Shown here: piece after piece, positions 33,220 to 41,202 of the stretch
How positions within the stretch are numbered: the first letter of the stretch is position 1
Layout: each line of letters opens with the position of its first letter
Assembly: GCA_028281925.1 (NCBI GenBank)
Contig: JANQIX010000067.1
Coordinates: 1 to 41,202 of the forward strand
Direction: 5' to 3'
DNA from: Alphaproteobacteria bacterium
GTDB lineage: Bacteria > Pseudomonadota > Alphaproteobacteria > DSM-16000 > Inquilinaceae
Length of the DNA stretch: 41,202 nt
Program-made: the position numbers and the translations under genes
Notes under the pieces: model-generated
Told to the model about the DNA's origin: nothing
Database searches by the model: none
The model's input: only the letters and a program-made list of their open reading frames with translations

Positions 33220-34235
33220 GACGCTGCCCCTGCCTCAAGCCAGTCCGGCGTGGGCAGACCCTTCGAGCGCAGGAATTCCGGATTGAACAGCTTCGACTGA
33301 TAACGCGAACCGGAATCGCAGAGGATGGTCACGATCGTGTGCCCGGGCCCGAGTTGCCGCGCCAGCTTGACCGCGCCGACGACGTTGATGCCGCTCGAGC
33401 CACCCAGGACGAGGCCTTCGTGCTGCAGCAGGTCGAATACCATGGCGACCGCTTCGTCGTCCGTCACTTGCTGAGCCCAATCGGGCGGTGCGCCGTCCAG
33501 GTTCGCCGTCACACGACCGTTGCCGATGCCTTCCGTGATCGAACTGCCCTCGGCCTTCAGCTCGCCATGGGCATAGTGGTTATAGAGCGCGGAGCCCATC
33601 GGGTCGGACAGCACGATCTTTACATCCGGGTTGTGCGCCTTCAGTGCGCGTCCGACGCCGGCAAGCGTACCGCCGGTGCCGACCGCGCAGGTGAATGCGT
33701 CCACCTTGCCTTCAGTCTGCGCCCAGATCTCCGGACCCGTCGTGGCCTCATGGCCGTCGCGGTTCGCCGTGTTGTCGAACTGATTGGCCCAGATGGCGCC
33801 GTTGGGGTTGCTTTCCGCCAGTTCCGCGGCCAGCCGGCCCGACACCTTCACATAGTTGCCCGGGTCCTTGTACGGGACCGCCGGAACCAGGCGAAGATCG
33901 GCGCCCACCAAGCGCAGTGTGTCCTTCTTTTCCTGGCTCTGGGTCTCCGGCATCACGATCACGGTCTTGTACCCGAGCGCGTTGCCCACCTGCGCCAGGC
34001 CGATGCCGGTATTGCCGGCGGTTCCCTCAACGATCATGCCGCCGGGGCGCAGCAACCCCTTCGCCTCGGCATCGCGGACAATGGCCAGCGCGGCCCGATC
34101 CTTCACTGAGCCGCCGGGGTTCAGGAACTCGGCCTTGCCGAGGATGTCGCATCCCGTCTCATCTGAGACGCGGCGCAGACGGATCAGCGGCGTGTTTCCG
34201 ATGGTGTCGACGAAGCCGTCGCGAATGTCTGGCAT
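33216..34235 (-). CDS. Cysteine synthase A (O-acetylserine sulfhydrylase)
   Basis: A 339-residue fold-type II PLP enzyme that makes cysteine from O-acetylserine and sulfide. The Schiff-base lysine is K45 in NPGGSVKDRAA, the substrate loop is GTAGNTG (71-77), then NQFDNTANRDGHEATTGPEIW and the phosphate-binding VGTGGTLAG, and a late SGINVVGA/CDSGSRYQSKLF tail. The usual loop is TSGNTG; the A in TAGNTG is a small difference shared with some cysteine synthase and cystathionine beta-synthase relatives. ATG 34235 is preferred to a TTG at 34262. Stop and alaX start overlap as ATGA. Confidence 0.9.
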   Translation of the reverse strand: MPDIRDGFVDTIGNTPLIRLRRVSDETGCDILGKAEFLNPGGSVKDRAALAIVRDAEAKGLLRPGGMIVEGTAGNTGIGLAQVGNALGYKTVIVMPETQSQEKKDTLRLVGADLRLVPAVPYKDPGNYVKVSGRLAAELAESNPNGAIWANQFDNTANRDGHEATTGPEIWAQTEGKVDAFTCAVGTGGTLAGVGRALKAHNPDVKIVLSDPMGSALYNHYAHGELKAEGSSITEGIGNGRVTANLDGAPPDWAQQVTDDEAVAMVFDLLQHEGLVLGGSSGINVVGAVKLARQLGPGHTIVTILCDSGSRYQSKLFNPEFLRSKGLPTPDWLEAGAAS

Positions 34236-34321
34236 GGGTGCCGACCGGTACTCTTGCTGCAAGGTGTCAGGGCCGCCAACCTAGCCCGCATTTCCTGCAC
34301 CGTCCATGGACTGGACGCGGC

Positions 34322-34936
34322 CTAGCCGCGCGTCTCGGCCAGCCACTGCCGGCTGAGGCCGTCTCGGTGCAGGGCCAGCCATTGCAGGGCGATCACGGAA
34401 TGGGCGTTGGCGATCTGTCCGCCCTCTAGCAACGCCAGCGCTTCGTCCACGGAGAAGACGCGGGCGCGGATGTCCTCATGCTCGCTCTCCAGACCGTGGA
34501 TGCCGCCTGCGGCGGTACTGTCGACCCGCACGCAGAACATGTGGATCAGTTCCGATGTCGTGCCCGGTGTCGGGAAGTAGCGCATCACCGGGACAATGGC
34601 CGTGACCTCGAGCCCGGCCTCTTCCATCGTCTCGCGACGGGCGACGGCTTCGGGGGGCTCGTCGTGGTCCAGCATGCCGCCGATGACCTCAAGCAGCCAG
34701 GGCTGATGCCCGGCGAGATGTGTGCCAAGGCGGAACTGTTCGACCAGGACAACTGCCTCAGCCACGGGGTCGTAGGGCAGGGCGGCAACGGCCCCCGGCG
34801 GCCTGAGGATCTCGCGCTCGAACGCCGGCGACCAGCCGCCATCGAACAGGCGGTGGCGCAAACGGATCTTCTCCAGCCGGAAGAAGCCGGCATGGCAGAT
34901 CTCCGTGGAAAGGATCTCGACATCGTCGCCGTCCAT
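34322..34936 (-). CDS. Nudix hydrolase, ADP-ribose pyrophosphatase type
   Basis: A 204-residue Nudix enzyme of the YffH/NudF group, which split ADP-ribose and related nucleotide sugars. The Nudix box is complete (87-109: G-x5-E-x7-RETMEEAGL), with the group's PPGAVAALPYD lead-in, VVLVEQFRLG and LLEVIGGMLD strands and a proline-containing YFPTPGTTSE loop about 15 residues later, typical of ADP-ribose pyrophosphatases. It precedes cysK on the same strand with an 86-base gap, so it may or may not share that transcript. Confidence 0.88.
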   Translation of the reverse strand: MDGDDVEILSTEICHAGFFRLEKIRLRHRLFDGGWSPAFEREILRPPGAVAALPYDPVAEAVVLVEQFRLGTHLAGHQPWLLEVIGGMLDHDEPPEAVARRETMEEAGLEVTAIVPVMRYFPTPGTTSELIHMFCVRVDSTAAGGIHGLESEHEDIRARVFSVDEALALLEGGQIANAHSVIALQWLALHRDGLSRQWLAETRG

Positions 34937-35296
34937 ATGCGGTTCGTCCTTGTTGGCATTGACTGGGTTGTCGGGCCTCGGCGCGTCCGGCGCGACGATA
35001 CTGCGCGCCCCTATGGTTCACCAGGGCTGACGGGTCAGCTCCGGTTCCCGTTGCGAAATGAGGACATGGTCATCACGTTCTAGTGGGGCGGGTCGCGGCC
35101 CTTTTTCCTTTGACACGGAAGGACTGCGGCCCCTAGGGTTTTTGACAGCTGGCGTCACTCAACCGCCCGGGATTATGCGCCGATCTGGCCTGCTAGCACG
35201 AATTCTGTTCGACAACCCGCTGTCACAGGCGCGCGTTAGCCGGCTCGGCTTTCGCCAAAGACAACAATCCATCGGAACAGCTACAGGGAGTTTGCA
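34937..35296. other. 360-bp divergent intergenic region, no gene seen
   Basis: It separates the Nudix gene from the peptide transporter operon and must hold both promoters. Two TTGACA hexamers lie at 35110-35115 and 35142-35147 on the plus strand. The first has TAGGGT 18 bases downstream (35134-35139), a modest candidate for the transporter promoter. A GGGAG ribosome site lies seven bases before the 35297 start. I see no sigma-54 match, riboswitch or tRNA. Confidence 0.45.
35110..35139 (+). promoter_or_regulatory. Possible sigma-70-type promoter of the peptide transporter operon
   Basis: TTGACA (35110-35115) and TAGGGT (35134-35139) with 18-base spacing. The -35 is perfect and the -10 is only half-matched. 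The start would be near 35146, about 150 bases upstream of the first gene. Confidence 0.3.
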
Positions 35297-36961
35297 ATGA
35301 GCTTTAAAGACTTGGGCAAAGTCCACGTCATCATTCCCAAACTGGTGAGGGATCTGGAGAGCGGCAAGATGGGTCGCCGCGATTTTCTTCGGACATCGAC
35401 CCTATTGGGGCTTTCGGCGACAGCGGCTTACGGTGTCGTTGCAAAGGTGACCGGCGAAGACCTGATGCCGCGCGCTGAGGCGCAAGAGCCCACGAGGGGC
35501 GGCGTCCTGCGGGTCTCCATGAACGTGAAGGAAATCACCGATCCTGCGATCTACGACTGGTCGGAAAAGGGCAATGTGGCCCGCCACATCGTGGAAAGCC
35601 TGACGCAGGTCGGCACCGACAACATCACGCGGCCATTCCTGGCGGAAAGCTGGCAAGCTTCAGACGATCTGAAGAGCTGGACCTTCAATCTGCGCCAGGA
35701 CGTGAAGTGGAGCAATGGCGACGACTTCATCGCCGATGACGTGATCTTCAATTTCGAGCGCTGGCTCGACCCGAATGTTGGATCGTCGAACTATGGCCGG
35801 TTTGCGCTTCTGCGCGGGCCCAATGACGGCGATGCGATCATTGAGAATGCTGTCGTCAAGGTCGACGACCATACGGTGCAGTTCAATCTGCGCGAGCCGA
35901 TGCTGGCCCTGCCGGAGAGCATGGGCGACTATCCGGCGCTGATCACCCATCGCCGCTTCGTGGAAGAGGGCGGCAATCTGGTCGAGAACCCCGTCGGCAC
36001 CGGCCCCTTCAAGTTGGAGCGGTTCGGCGTCGGTCAGGAAGCCTTATTCTCGCGGCGCGAGGATCCCTATTGGGGTGGCGAGGTCTATCTCGACGGCATC
36101 CACTACATCGACCATGGCGATGATCCCGGTGCCTGGCTTGCAGCCCTGGCCTCGGGGCAGGTGGATGTGCTCTATCGCCTGTTCGTGGAGCAGGTGCCGG
36201 CCGTGCAGAACATGCCGAACTTGGTGTTGCTGGAAACGCCGACCGCACAGACCGGCGTCGCCCGCATGAAGGTGACGGAACCGCCCTTCGACAATCCGCT
36301 GGTTCGCCAGGCCGTTCAGAAGTGCATCGACCACGACGGTGTGCTGGAACTGGCCTACCAGAATGCGGGTGTTGCGGCCGAAGACCATCACGTGGCGCCG
36401 GTGCATCCGGAATATGCGGAACTGCCCAAGCAGCAGCAGGACTATGACGCTGCCCGCGAGCTGCTGGCGGAGGCCGGATACCCGGACGGCATTGAGATCA
36501 CCATCGACTGTGTGGCGCAGCCGCCGTGGGAGCCCAACACCTGCCAGGTGCTGGCGGAAATGATGCGACCCGCCGGTATCAATCTCTCGGTCAACATCAT
36601 GCCCGGTGGCACCTATTGGGACCGCTGGACGACGGCGCCTTTCGGATTCACCTCGTGGACGCACCGCCCGCTCGGCGTGCAGGTGCTGAATCTGGCCTAC
36701 CGCACCGGGGTGCCGTGGAACGAGTCTTCCTACAGCAACGCTGAGTTCGACGCGCTGCTGGACCAGGCGAGCGGCATCTACGACGTCGACGCACGGCGCG
36801 AAGTCGTGAAGCAGCTTCAGGAGATCCTGCAGGGCGATGCCGTGATCATCCAGCCCTTCTGGCGCTCCGAGTTTACGGCGATGCAACCGAATGTCCGCGG
36901 CTTTGCACTGCATCCCGCGAACGAGGTGCATATCAACCAGACCTGGCTCGACATCAGTTGA
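35297..36961 (+). CDS. Peptide/nickel-type ABC transporter substrate-binding protein (Tat-exported)
   Basis: A 554-residue family 5 solute-binding protein. The N-terminus carries a twin-arginine signal (GRRDFLRTSTLLGLSATAAYGVVA, about 27-50), so it is probably exported folded. The mature protein has the family's early TRGGVLRVSMN, ESLTQVGTDN, LAESWQASDDLKSWTFNLRQDVKWSNGDDFIADDVIFNFERW and late INLSVNIMPGGTYWDRWTTAPFGFTSW stretches. The ligand could be peptides, opines or other compounds of this broad family. A 121-base gap containing a GC-rich hairpin separates it from the first permease gene. Confidence 0.92.
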   Translation: MSFKDLGKVHVIIPKLVRDLESGKMGRRDFLRTSTLLGLSATAAYGVVAKVTGEDLMPRAEAQEPTRGGVLRVSMNVKEITDPAIYDWSEKGNVARHIVESLTQVGTDNITRPFLAESWQASDDLKSWTFNLRQDVKWSNGDDFIADDVIFNFERWLDPNVGSSNYGRFALLRGPNDGDAIIENAVVKVDDHTVQFNLREPMLALPESMGDYPALITHRRFVEEGGNLVENPVGTGPFKLERFGVGQEALFSRREDPYWGGEVYLDGIHYIDHGDDPGAWLAALASGQVDVLYRLFVEQVPAVQNMPNLVLLETPTAQTGVARMKVTEPPFDNPLVRQAVQKCIDHDGVLELAYQNAGVAAEDHHVAPVHPEYAELPKQQQDYDAARELLAEAGYPDGIEITIDCVAQPPWEPNTCQVLAEMMRPAGINLSVNIMPGGTYWDRWTTAPFGFTSWTHRPLGVQVLNLAYRTGVPWNESSYSNAEFDALLDQASGIYDVDARREVVKQLQEILQGDAVIIQPFWRSEFTAMQPNVRGFALHPANEVHINQTWLDIS

Positions 36962-36975
36962 CCGATCGAGGTCTG

Positions 36976-37006
36976 CCGCCGCCGGCTGAATCAGGGCCGG
37001 CGGCGG
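36976..37006 (+). terminator. Intercistronic hairpin after the peptide-binding protein gene
   Basis: CCGCCGCCGGC (36976-36986) pairs perfectly with 36996-37006 around nine bases. Only TTAG follows, so it may act as an attenuator or a 3' stabilising stem-loop giving extra binding-protein mRNA rather than as a full terminator. Confidence 0.5.
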
Positions 37007-37082
37007 TTAGGCCGCACATCGATCCGTCATTGGCGTTGGCGGCTGGGCCGCACAGAACGCCTTTAGATTAGGGAGCCCGGCC

Positions 37083-38015
37083 ATGGTGATCTTTCTGGCC
37101 AAACGCTTCGCGTTCATGCTGCTGACGATGTTGGCGGTGTCCATCCTCGTCTTCCTCTTGCTGGAGGTGAACGGGGAGTCGGTGGCCGTAAAGGTCCTCG
37201 GCCCCTATTCATCGGACGAACAGCGGCGGCTGTGGTTGGAGGACAACGGCTATTTCGAGCCGGCCTATGTCCGCTATTTCACGTGGTTGGGCAGCATGCT
37301 GGCAGGCGATTTCGGAGAGTCGATCCGCTTCCGGGTGCCCGTTGCCGAGGTGCTGTGGCCGCGGCTGCTCAACACGGCGATCCTGGGTGGCATGGTCTTT
37401 CTGATCATGGTGCCGTTGTCGCTGACTCTGGGCGTCCTGGCGGGCATGCGTGAAGGCTCCGCGCTCGACCGCACGATCACAGTCGGAGCCGTGATCACGA
37501 CGTCGATACCGGAATTCGCCAGCTCCGTGCTCTTGGGCTTCATCTTCGTCTTCTGGCTCGGAGCGCTGCCCGGCACCAGCGGCATGACCGAAGGCTTCGA
37601 CCTGAGCCAGATGGTGCTGCCTGTGATGGTGCTGGTGCTGTACGGCTTCGGCTACATCACACGCATGATGCGCGCCTCCATGGCCGAGGTGATGCAGAGC
37701 GCCTATATCCGGACAGCCAATCTGAAGGGGCTGCCCTATCGCCGGGTGATCTTGAAGCACGCCCTGCGCAATGCGCTGATCGCACCGTTCACAGTCATCA
37801 TCCTGCAGATCAACTGGCTTCTATCCGGCGTGATCGTGGTGGAGTTCTTCTTCGCCTATAACGGCTTCGGCCGGCTGCTCTTGGAAGCCTCGCTGAACCA
37901 GGACATCTACCTGATCCAGGCTTGCGCCATGGTGGCCGTGTTTGTGGCCGTCGGTACGCAGACCATTGCCGATATCGGCTACACCTATCTCAACCCACGG
38001 ATCCGGTTCACGTGA
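37083..38015 (+). CDS. DppB-type ABC transporter permease
   Basis: A 310-residue inner-membrane permease with about six helices. It shows the DppB/OppB features: an N-terminal helix MVIFLAKRFAFMLLTMLAVSILVFLLLEV, the GDFGESIRFRVPVAEVLWPRLLNTAILGG segment and the ATPase-contact loop AYIRTANLKGLPYRRVILKHALRNALIAPFTV. GGGAG precedes the ATG. It pairs with the DppC-type permease 25 bases downstream. Confidence 0.92.
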   Translation: MVIFLAKRFAFMLLTMLAVSILVFLLLEVNGESVAVKVLGPYSSDEQRRLWLEDNGYFEPAYVRYFTWLGSMLAGDFGESIRFRVPVAEVLWPRLLNTAILGGMVFLIMVPLSLTLGVLAGMREGSALDRTITVGAVITTSIPEFASSVLLGFIFVFWLGALPGTSGMTEGFDLSQMVLPVMVLVLYGFGYITRMMRASMAEVMQSAYIRTANLKGLPYRRVILKHALRNALIAPFTVIILQINWLLSGVIVVEFFFAYNGFGRLLLEASLNQDIYLIQACAMVAVFVAVGTQTIADIGYTYLNPRIRFT

Positions 38016-38040
38016 GGCGGGCGAGCGGAGGAGACGTTCG

Positions 38041-38934
38041 ATGACAGAGCAGACCGCTGGCTCGATCCCGCGCCGCCCGAACAAGCTGATCGGCATGCTG
38101 AAGGGTGTCGCCCTGATCCGCGAGAGCGTGGTCGGCATGGTCGGTATGGGGCTGATCCTGTTCTGGGTGATCGTGGCGATCCTGGCGCCGATCCTGGCGC
38201 CATACGATCCCCTGGTGCAGATGACGCCGTTTGCAACGCCGTTCACGAAGGCCCCGGAGGAATTCGGCGGCACCTTCTGGCTGGGGACGGATCACCTGGG
38301 CCGAGATATCCTCTCGCGGATCATCTTTGGCGCGCAACGTGTGCTGATCTATGCGCCGCTGGCCACGTTCTGTGCCTATGCCGTGGGCATCGCCATGGGC
38401 TTGGCTGCGGGCTACAAGCGCGGTTGGGTGGACGATGTGCTGAGCCGCATCGGCGACATCATCCTCTCATTCCCGATCCTGGTGCTCTACGTCGTCATCA
38501 TCACGACCTTCGGCGCGTCGGGCATCAACATCATCCTGGCCGTCACCTTTGCCAGCGGTCCGGGCATCATGCGTATCGTCCGCGGCCTGGTGCTGGACCT
38601 GCGCAACCGCGACTATGTCGCGGCTGCCCAGACCCGTGGTGAGAGCGCCTGGTACATCATGTTCGCCGAGATCCTGCCGAACGCGCGCGGGCCCTTGATT
38701 GTCGATGCCTGCCTGCGCCTCGGCTACACCACGATCACCATCGGTGTGCTGGGCTTCCTCGGCCTCGGCCTGCCACCGCCCGACCCTGACTGGGGCGGCA
38801 TGATCAATGAGACGCGGGCGATGGCGACCTTCGCGCCGCACATGACCATCTTCCCCTGCCTCGCCATCTCCTCGCTGGTGCTCGGCCTGAATCTGCTTGC
38901 CGACGGCCTGCGGGAAGTTTCGCTGAAGGACTGA
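38041..38934 (+). CDS. DppC-type ABC transporter permease
   Basis: A 297-residue permease. The N-terminal OppC-like helix (ESVVGMVGMGLILFWVIVAILAPILAPYDPLVQ) is followed by the hallmark FWLGTDHLGRDILSRIIFGAQRVLIYAPLA and the EAA loop RNRDYVAAAQTRGESAWYIMFAEILPNARGPLIV, ending with LGLGLPPPDPDWGGMINETRAM. ATG 38041 has GGAGGAGA upstream; the frame remains open upstream inside the previous gene but is not coding there. It is followed by the fused ATPase gene 23 bases later. Confidence 0.92.
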   Translation: MTEQTAGSIPRRPNKLIGMLKGVALIRESVVGMVGMGLILFWVIVAILAPILAPYDPLVQMTPFATPFTKAPEEFGGTFWLGTDHLGRDILSRIIFGAQRVLIYAPLATFCAYAVGIAMGLAAGYKRGWVDDVLSRIGDIILSFPILVLYVVIITTFGASGINIILAVTFASGPGIMRIVRGLVLDLRNRDYVAAAQTRGESAWYIMFAEILPNARGPLIVDACLRLGYTTITIGVLGFLGLGLPPPDPDWGGMINETRAMATFAPHMTIFPCLAISSLVLGLNLLADGLREVSLKD

Positions 38935-38957
38935 TCTGCCGGAAGGAATGACCCGCC

Positions 38958-41057
38958 ATGGTCCGTGATGCCGCTTCGCTGGCAAATCAGCCGCCGGTGT
39001 TGGAGATCAACGATCTCAACATCTCCTATTTCACCCGCGCGGGCGAAATTCCGGCCGTCATCGACTTCTCGCTGACCGTACGTCAGGGCGAGGCGGTTGG
39101 GCTGGTGGGCGAGAGCGGCTGCGGCAAGTCGACGGTCGCCAACGCGATCATGCGCTATCTCGGCAATAATGGCCGGATCGTCGGCGGCACGGTCAAGTTC
39201 AAGGGCCGTGACATGGCAGAACTGAGCGAGGAGGAGCTGCGCCAGCTCCGCGGCTCCGAAATCGCCATGGTCTATCAGGAGCCGATGGCGGCGCTGAACC
39301 CAAGCCTGACGATCGCCAATCAGCTGATCGAAGTCCCGCTCTATCACGAAACCGATTGCACGCCGGAAGAGGCCTACCAGCGGGCCATCGACATGCTGGC
39401 CAATGTCCGGCTGCCGGACCCCGAGCGTGTCATGGGGGCCTATCCGCACCAGATCTCAGGTGGCCAGCAGCAGCGGGTGGTCATCGCCATGGCGCTGCTC
39501 AGCAACCCGGCGCTGCTGCTGCTCGACGAACCGACGACGGCCCTGGACGTCACGGTGGAGGCTGGCATCGTCGAACTGATTGCCGAGCTCAGCGAGAAGT
39601 TCGGCACCTCCATGCTCTACATCAGCCACAATCTCGGGCTGATCCTGGAGACGTGCAACCGCGTCTGTGTGATGTACTCCGGCGAGGCGCATGAGGAAGG
39701 CGACATCCGCGCCCTGTTCGACAGGCCGCGCCATCCGTACACACACGGGCTGTTTGGATGCATCGCGACGCCGGGGACGGACAAGAATGCCAAGCCGCTG
39801 ACGCCGATCCGCGGGCAGCTTCCCCTACCGCATGAACGGCCGGACGGTTGCAACTTTGGTCCGCGCTGCGATTTCTTCGACAAAGAGCAGTGCGGCCACG
39901 GTCTGATACACATGCGCGAGGTCAATCCTGCCGACAACCATCGCGTCCGGTGTGCGCGATGGGATGAGATCGACTGGTCGACCTACGAGGTGAAGTCGGA
40001 CACGCGGGAACCTCTTGTGCCCGGCGAGGTGGTTCTCGATTCCGACGAAATGCAAAAATACTATCCGGTGTACGACCGCTCGATCGCTGCCATGATCAGC
40101 GGCCGGTCGGTACGGTATGTCAAAGCGAACGAGGAGCTGAGCTTCATCGCCCGCAAGCGGCAGACCGTGGCGATCGTCGGCGAATCCGGCTGCGGCAAGT
40201 CGACTTTCGCCAAGGTGTTGATGGGGCTTGAGACGGCGACCGGCGGGGCGCTGACCTTCGAAGGCGCCGACGTTTCGCGCCAGCCCGTGCAGAAGCGATC
40301 GGCCAGGCAGTTGGGCTCGCTGCAGATGGTCTTCCAGAACCCGAACGATACGCTGAACCCGAGCATGACCATCGGGCGGCAGATCGCCCGGGTGATCCGG
40401 AAGTTCCGCGTCGAGTCGAACGCCGATCTGGTGGAAGAGCGTGTGCTGCGGCTTTTGGACTTGGTGAAGCTGCCGCGGGACTTTGCGCGCCGCCGGCCGC
40501 GGCAGCTCTCGGGAGGGCAGAAGCAGCGTGTCGGCATCGCCCGCGCCTTTGCCGGCAACCCGGCCATGGTCGTGGCGGACGAGCCGGTGTCGGCGCTGGA
40601 CGTGTCGGTGCAGGCAGCCGTCACCGGCCTCTTGATGGACATCCAGCGCGAATACGATACGACGCTCTTGTTCATCAGCCACGACCTGGGTGTCGTGCGC
40701 TATCTGGCTGACCGCGTCGTCGTCATGTATCTCGGCCAGATCATGGAGCAGGGGCAGACGGAAGAGGTCTTTGCACCCCCCTATCACCCGTATACAGAGG
40801 CATTGCTGTCGGCCGTGCCCATCGCCGACCCGAATATTGAAAAGAAGCGGATCATTCTCGAAGGGCAATTGCCGAGTGTGCTGAACCCTCCGCAAGGTTG
40901 TCCGTTCCATACGCGGTGCCCGCGCAAGTTGGGCAACATCTGCGAGCAGACACCGCCCCCAGCGGTCGAGGACACAGAGGGGCACATCATACGGTGTCAT
41001 ATACCATTGGATGAATTGCGGGCGGTGGAACCTGTCATTAGAACTGCAGCAGAGTAA
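38958..41057 (+). CDS. Fused DppD-DppF-type double ATP-binding protein
   Basis: A 699-residue ATPase with two complete ABC cassettes in one chain, driving the adjacent permeases. Cassette 1 has Walker A GESGCGKS (51-58), signature ISGGQQQRV, Walker [14 protein letters not shown] and switch ISHN; cassette 2 has Walker A GESGCGKS (408-415), signature LSGGQKQRV, Walker [14 protein letters not shown] and ISHD. Each half ends with a cysteine-containing oligopeptide-transporter tail ([34 protein letters not shown]), as in separate DppD and DppF, which coordinate an iron-sulfur cluster in some members. The linker lies about residues 345-375. It is the last gene of the unit. Confidence 0.93.
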   Translation: MVRDAASLANQPPVLEINDLNISYFTRAGEIPAVIDFSLTVRQGEAVGLVGESGCGKSTVANAIMRYLGNNGRIVGGTVKFKGRDMAELSEEELRQLRGSEIAMVYQEPMAALNPSLTIANQLIEVPLYHETDCTPEEAYQRAIDMLANVRLPDPERVMGAYPHQISGGQQQRVVIAMALLSNPALLLLDEPTTALDVTVEAGIVELIAELSEKFGTSMLYISHNLGLILETCNRVCVMYSGEAHEEGDIRALFDRPRHPYTHGLFGCIATPGTDKNAKPLTPIRGQLPLPHERPDGCNFGPRCDFFDKEQCGHGLIHMREVNPADNHRVRCARWDEIDWSTYEVKSDTREPLVPGEVVLDSDEMQKYYPVYDRSIAAMISGRSVRYVKANEELSFIARKRQTVAIVGESGCGKSTFAKVLMGLETATGGALTFEGADVSRQPVQKRSARQLGSLQMVFQNPNDTLNPSMTIGRQIARVIRKFRVESNADLVEERVLRLLDLVKLPRDFARRRPRQLSGGQKQRVGIARAFAGNPAMVVADEPVSALDVSVQAAVTGLLMDIQREYDTTLLFISHDLGVVRYLADRVVVMYLGQIMEQGQTEEVFAPPYHPYTEALLSAVPIADPNIEKKRIILEGQLPSVLNPPQGCPFHTRCPRKLGNICEQTPPPAVEDTEGHIIRCHIPLDELRAVEPVIRTAAE

Positions 41058-41059
41058 GG

Positions 41060-41090
41060 TTGCGGAATCCGTAGAAATCATATGTATACT
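41060..41090 (+). promoter_or_regulatory. Weak promoter-like sequence after the transporter operon
   Basis: TATACT (41085-41090) is a good -10 hexamer in an AT-rich patch, but the best -35 (TTGCGG, 41060-41065) is poor and 19 bases away. It may serve a gene beyond the window. No gene or terminator is seen in the last 145 bases. Confidence 0.2.
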
Positions 41091-41202
41091 GCTGGTGGTG
41101 GCTGCGGCCGAATGGCTTGGCTGCCGACAATGCTGGGGCGGCGGTGATCCCGATGTCCCAAAGCAACGATAAAGGGTGAGGGTAAGCGAGGGTGTTCCCG
41201 CT

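Noticed and set aside
35142..35147. A second TTGACA as a -35 box for the peptide transporter operon
   Set aside because: No acceptable -10 lies 16-18 bases downstream.
41153..41179. An eight-codon open frame (MSQSNDKG) near the window end
   Set aside because: Too short to support, with no clear leader-peptide or attenuator structure after it in the visible sequence.

Overview
The window is high-GC, gene-dense bacterial chromosome. It looks like a Rhodospirillales-type alphaproteobacterium. The support is an aapJQMP general amino-acid transporter, a eukaryote-like (type II) NADP isocitrate dehydrogenase, an htrA-rarA-rluC gene string, many ATGA/GTGA stop-start overlaps and frequent GTG starts. 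I see no phage, insertion sequence, CRISPR array, tRNA or rRNA. This is core and lifestyle chromosome rather than an island.

Layout. 1-2.8 kb: the 3' end of a large type I-secreted, calcium-binding repeat adhesin with a von Willebrand A domain, closed by a strong terminator. 3.0-6.8 kb: a translationally coupled string of periplasmic HtrA/DegP protease, RarA ATPase and an RluC-type pseudouridine synthase. 6.8-7.5 kb: a convergent LuxR-type regulator whose receiver domain lacks the phosphorylation residues. 7.5-8.07 kb: a non-coding gap with two perfect inverted repeats. 8.07-11.0 kb: a SAM methyltransferase, isocitrate dehydrogenase and a LOG-family phosphoribohydrolase. 11.2-15.0 kb: a very acidic, disordered LysM envelope protein, an unknown protein and a CDP-alcohol phosphatidyltransferase. 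15.0-19.9 kb: a PadR-MFP-RND efflux operon with a 28-bp near-perfect palindrome upstream as its likely operator. 20.1-24.7 kb: a LysE exporter, then a minus-strand unit in which a cystathionine beta-lyase gene runs directly into modABC (molybdate uptake).

25.0-30.5 kb: aapJQMP with a good sigma-54 (-24/-12) promoter match, a strong terminator/attenuator between aapJ and aapQ, then a creatininase-family hydrolase and a small conserved-looking protein. 30.5-34.9 kb: a minus-strand sulfur/amino-acid cluster (Nudix hydrolase, cysteine synthase, AlaX trans-editing factor, 3-mercaptopyruvate sulfurtransferase, GNAT acetyltransferase, unknown protein). 35.3-41.06 kb: a peptide-type ABC importer (Tat-exported binding protein, two permeases, one fused double ATPase).

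The theme is nutrient scavenging: nitrogen-regulated amino-acid uptake, peptide uptake, molybdate uptake and cysteine/methionine metabolism, alongside envelope and surface functions. I did not find a clear undescribed multi-gene defence or biosynthetic system. The most useful leads are the candidate PadR operator, the sigma-54 site on aap, the metC-modABC fusion operon, the cysK-alaX-sseA cluster and the pseudo-receiver regulator.
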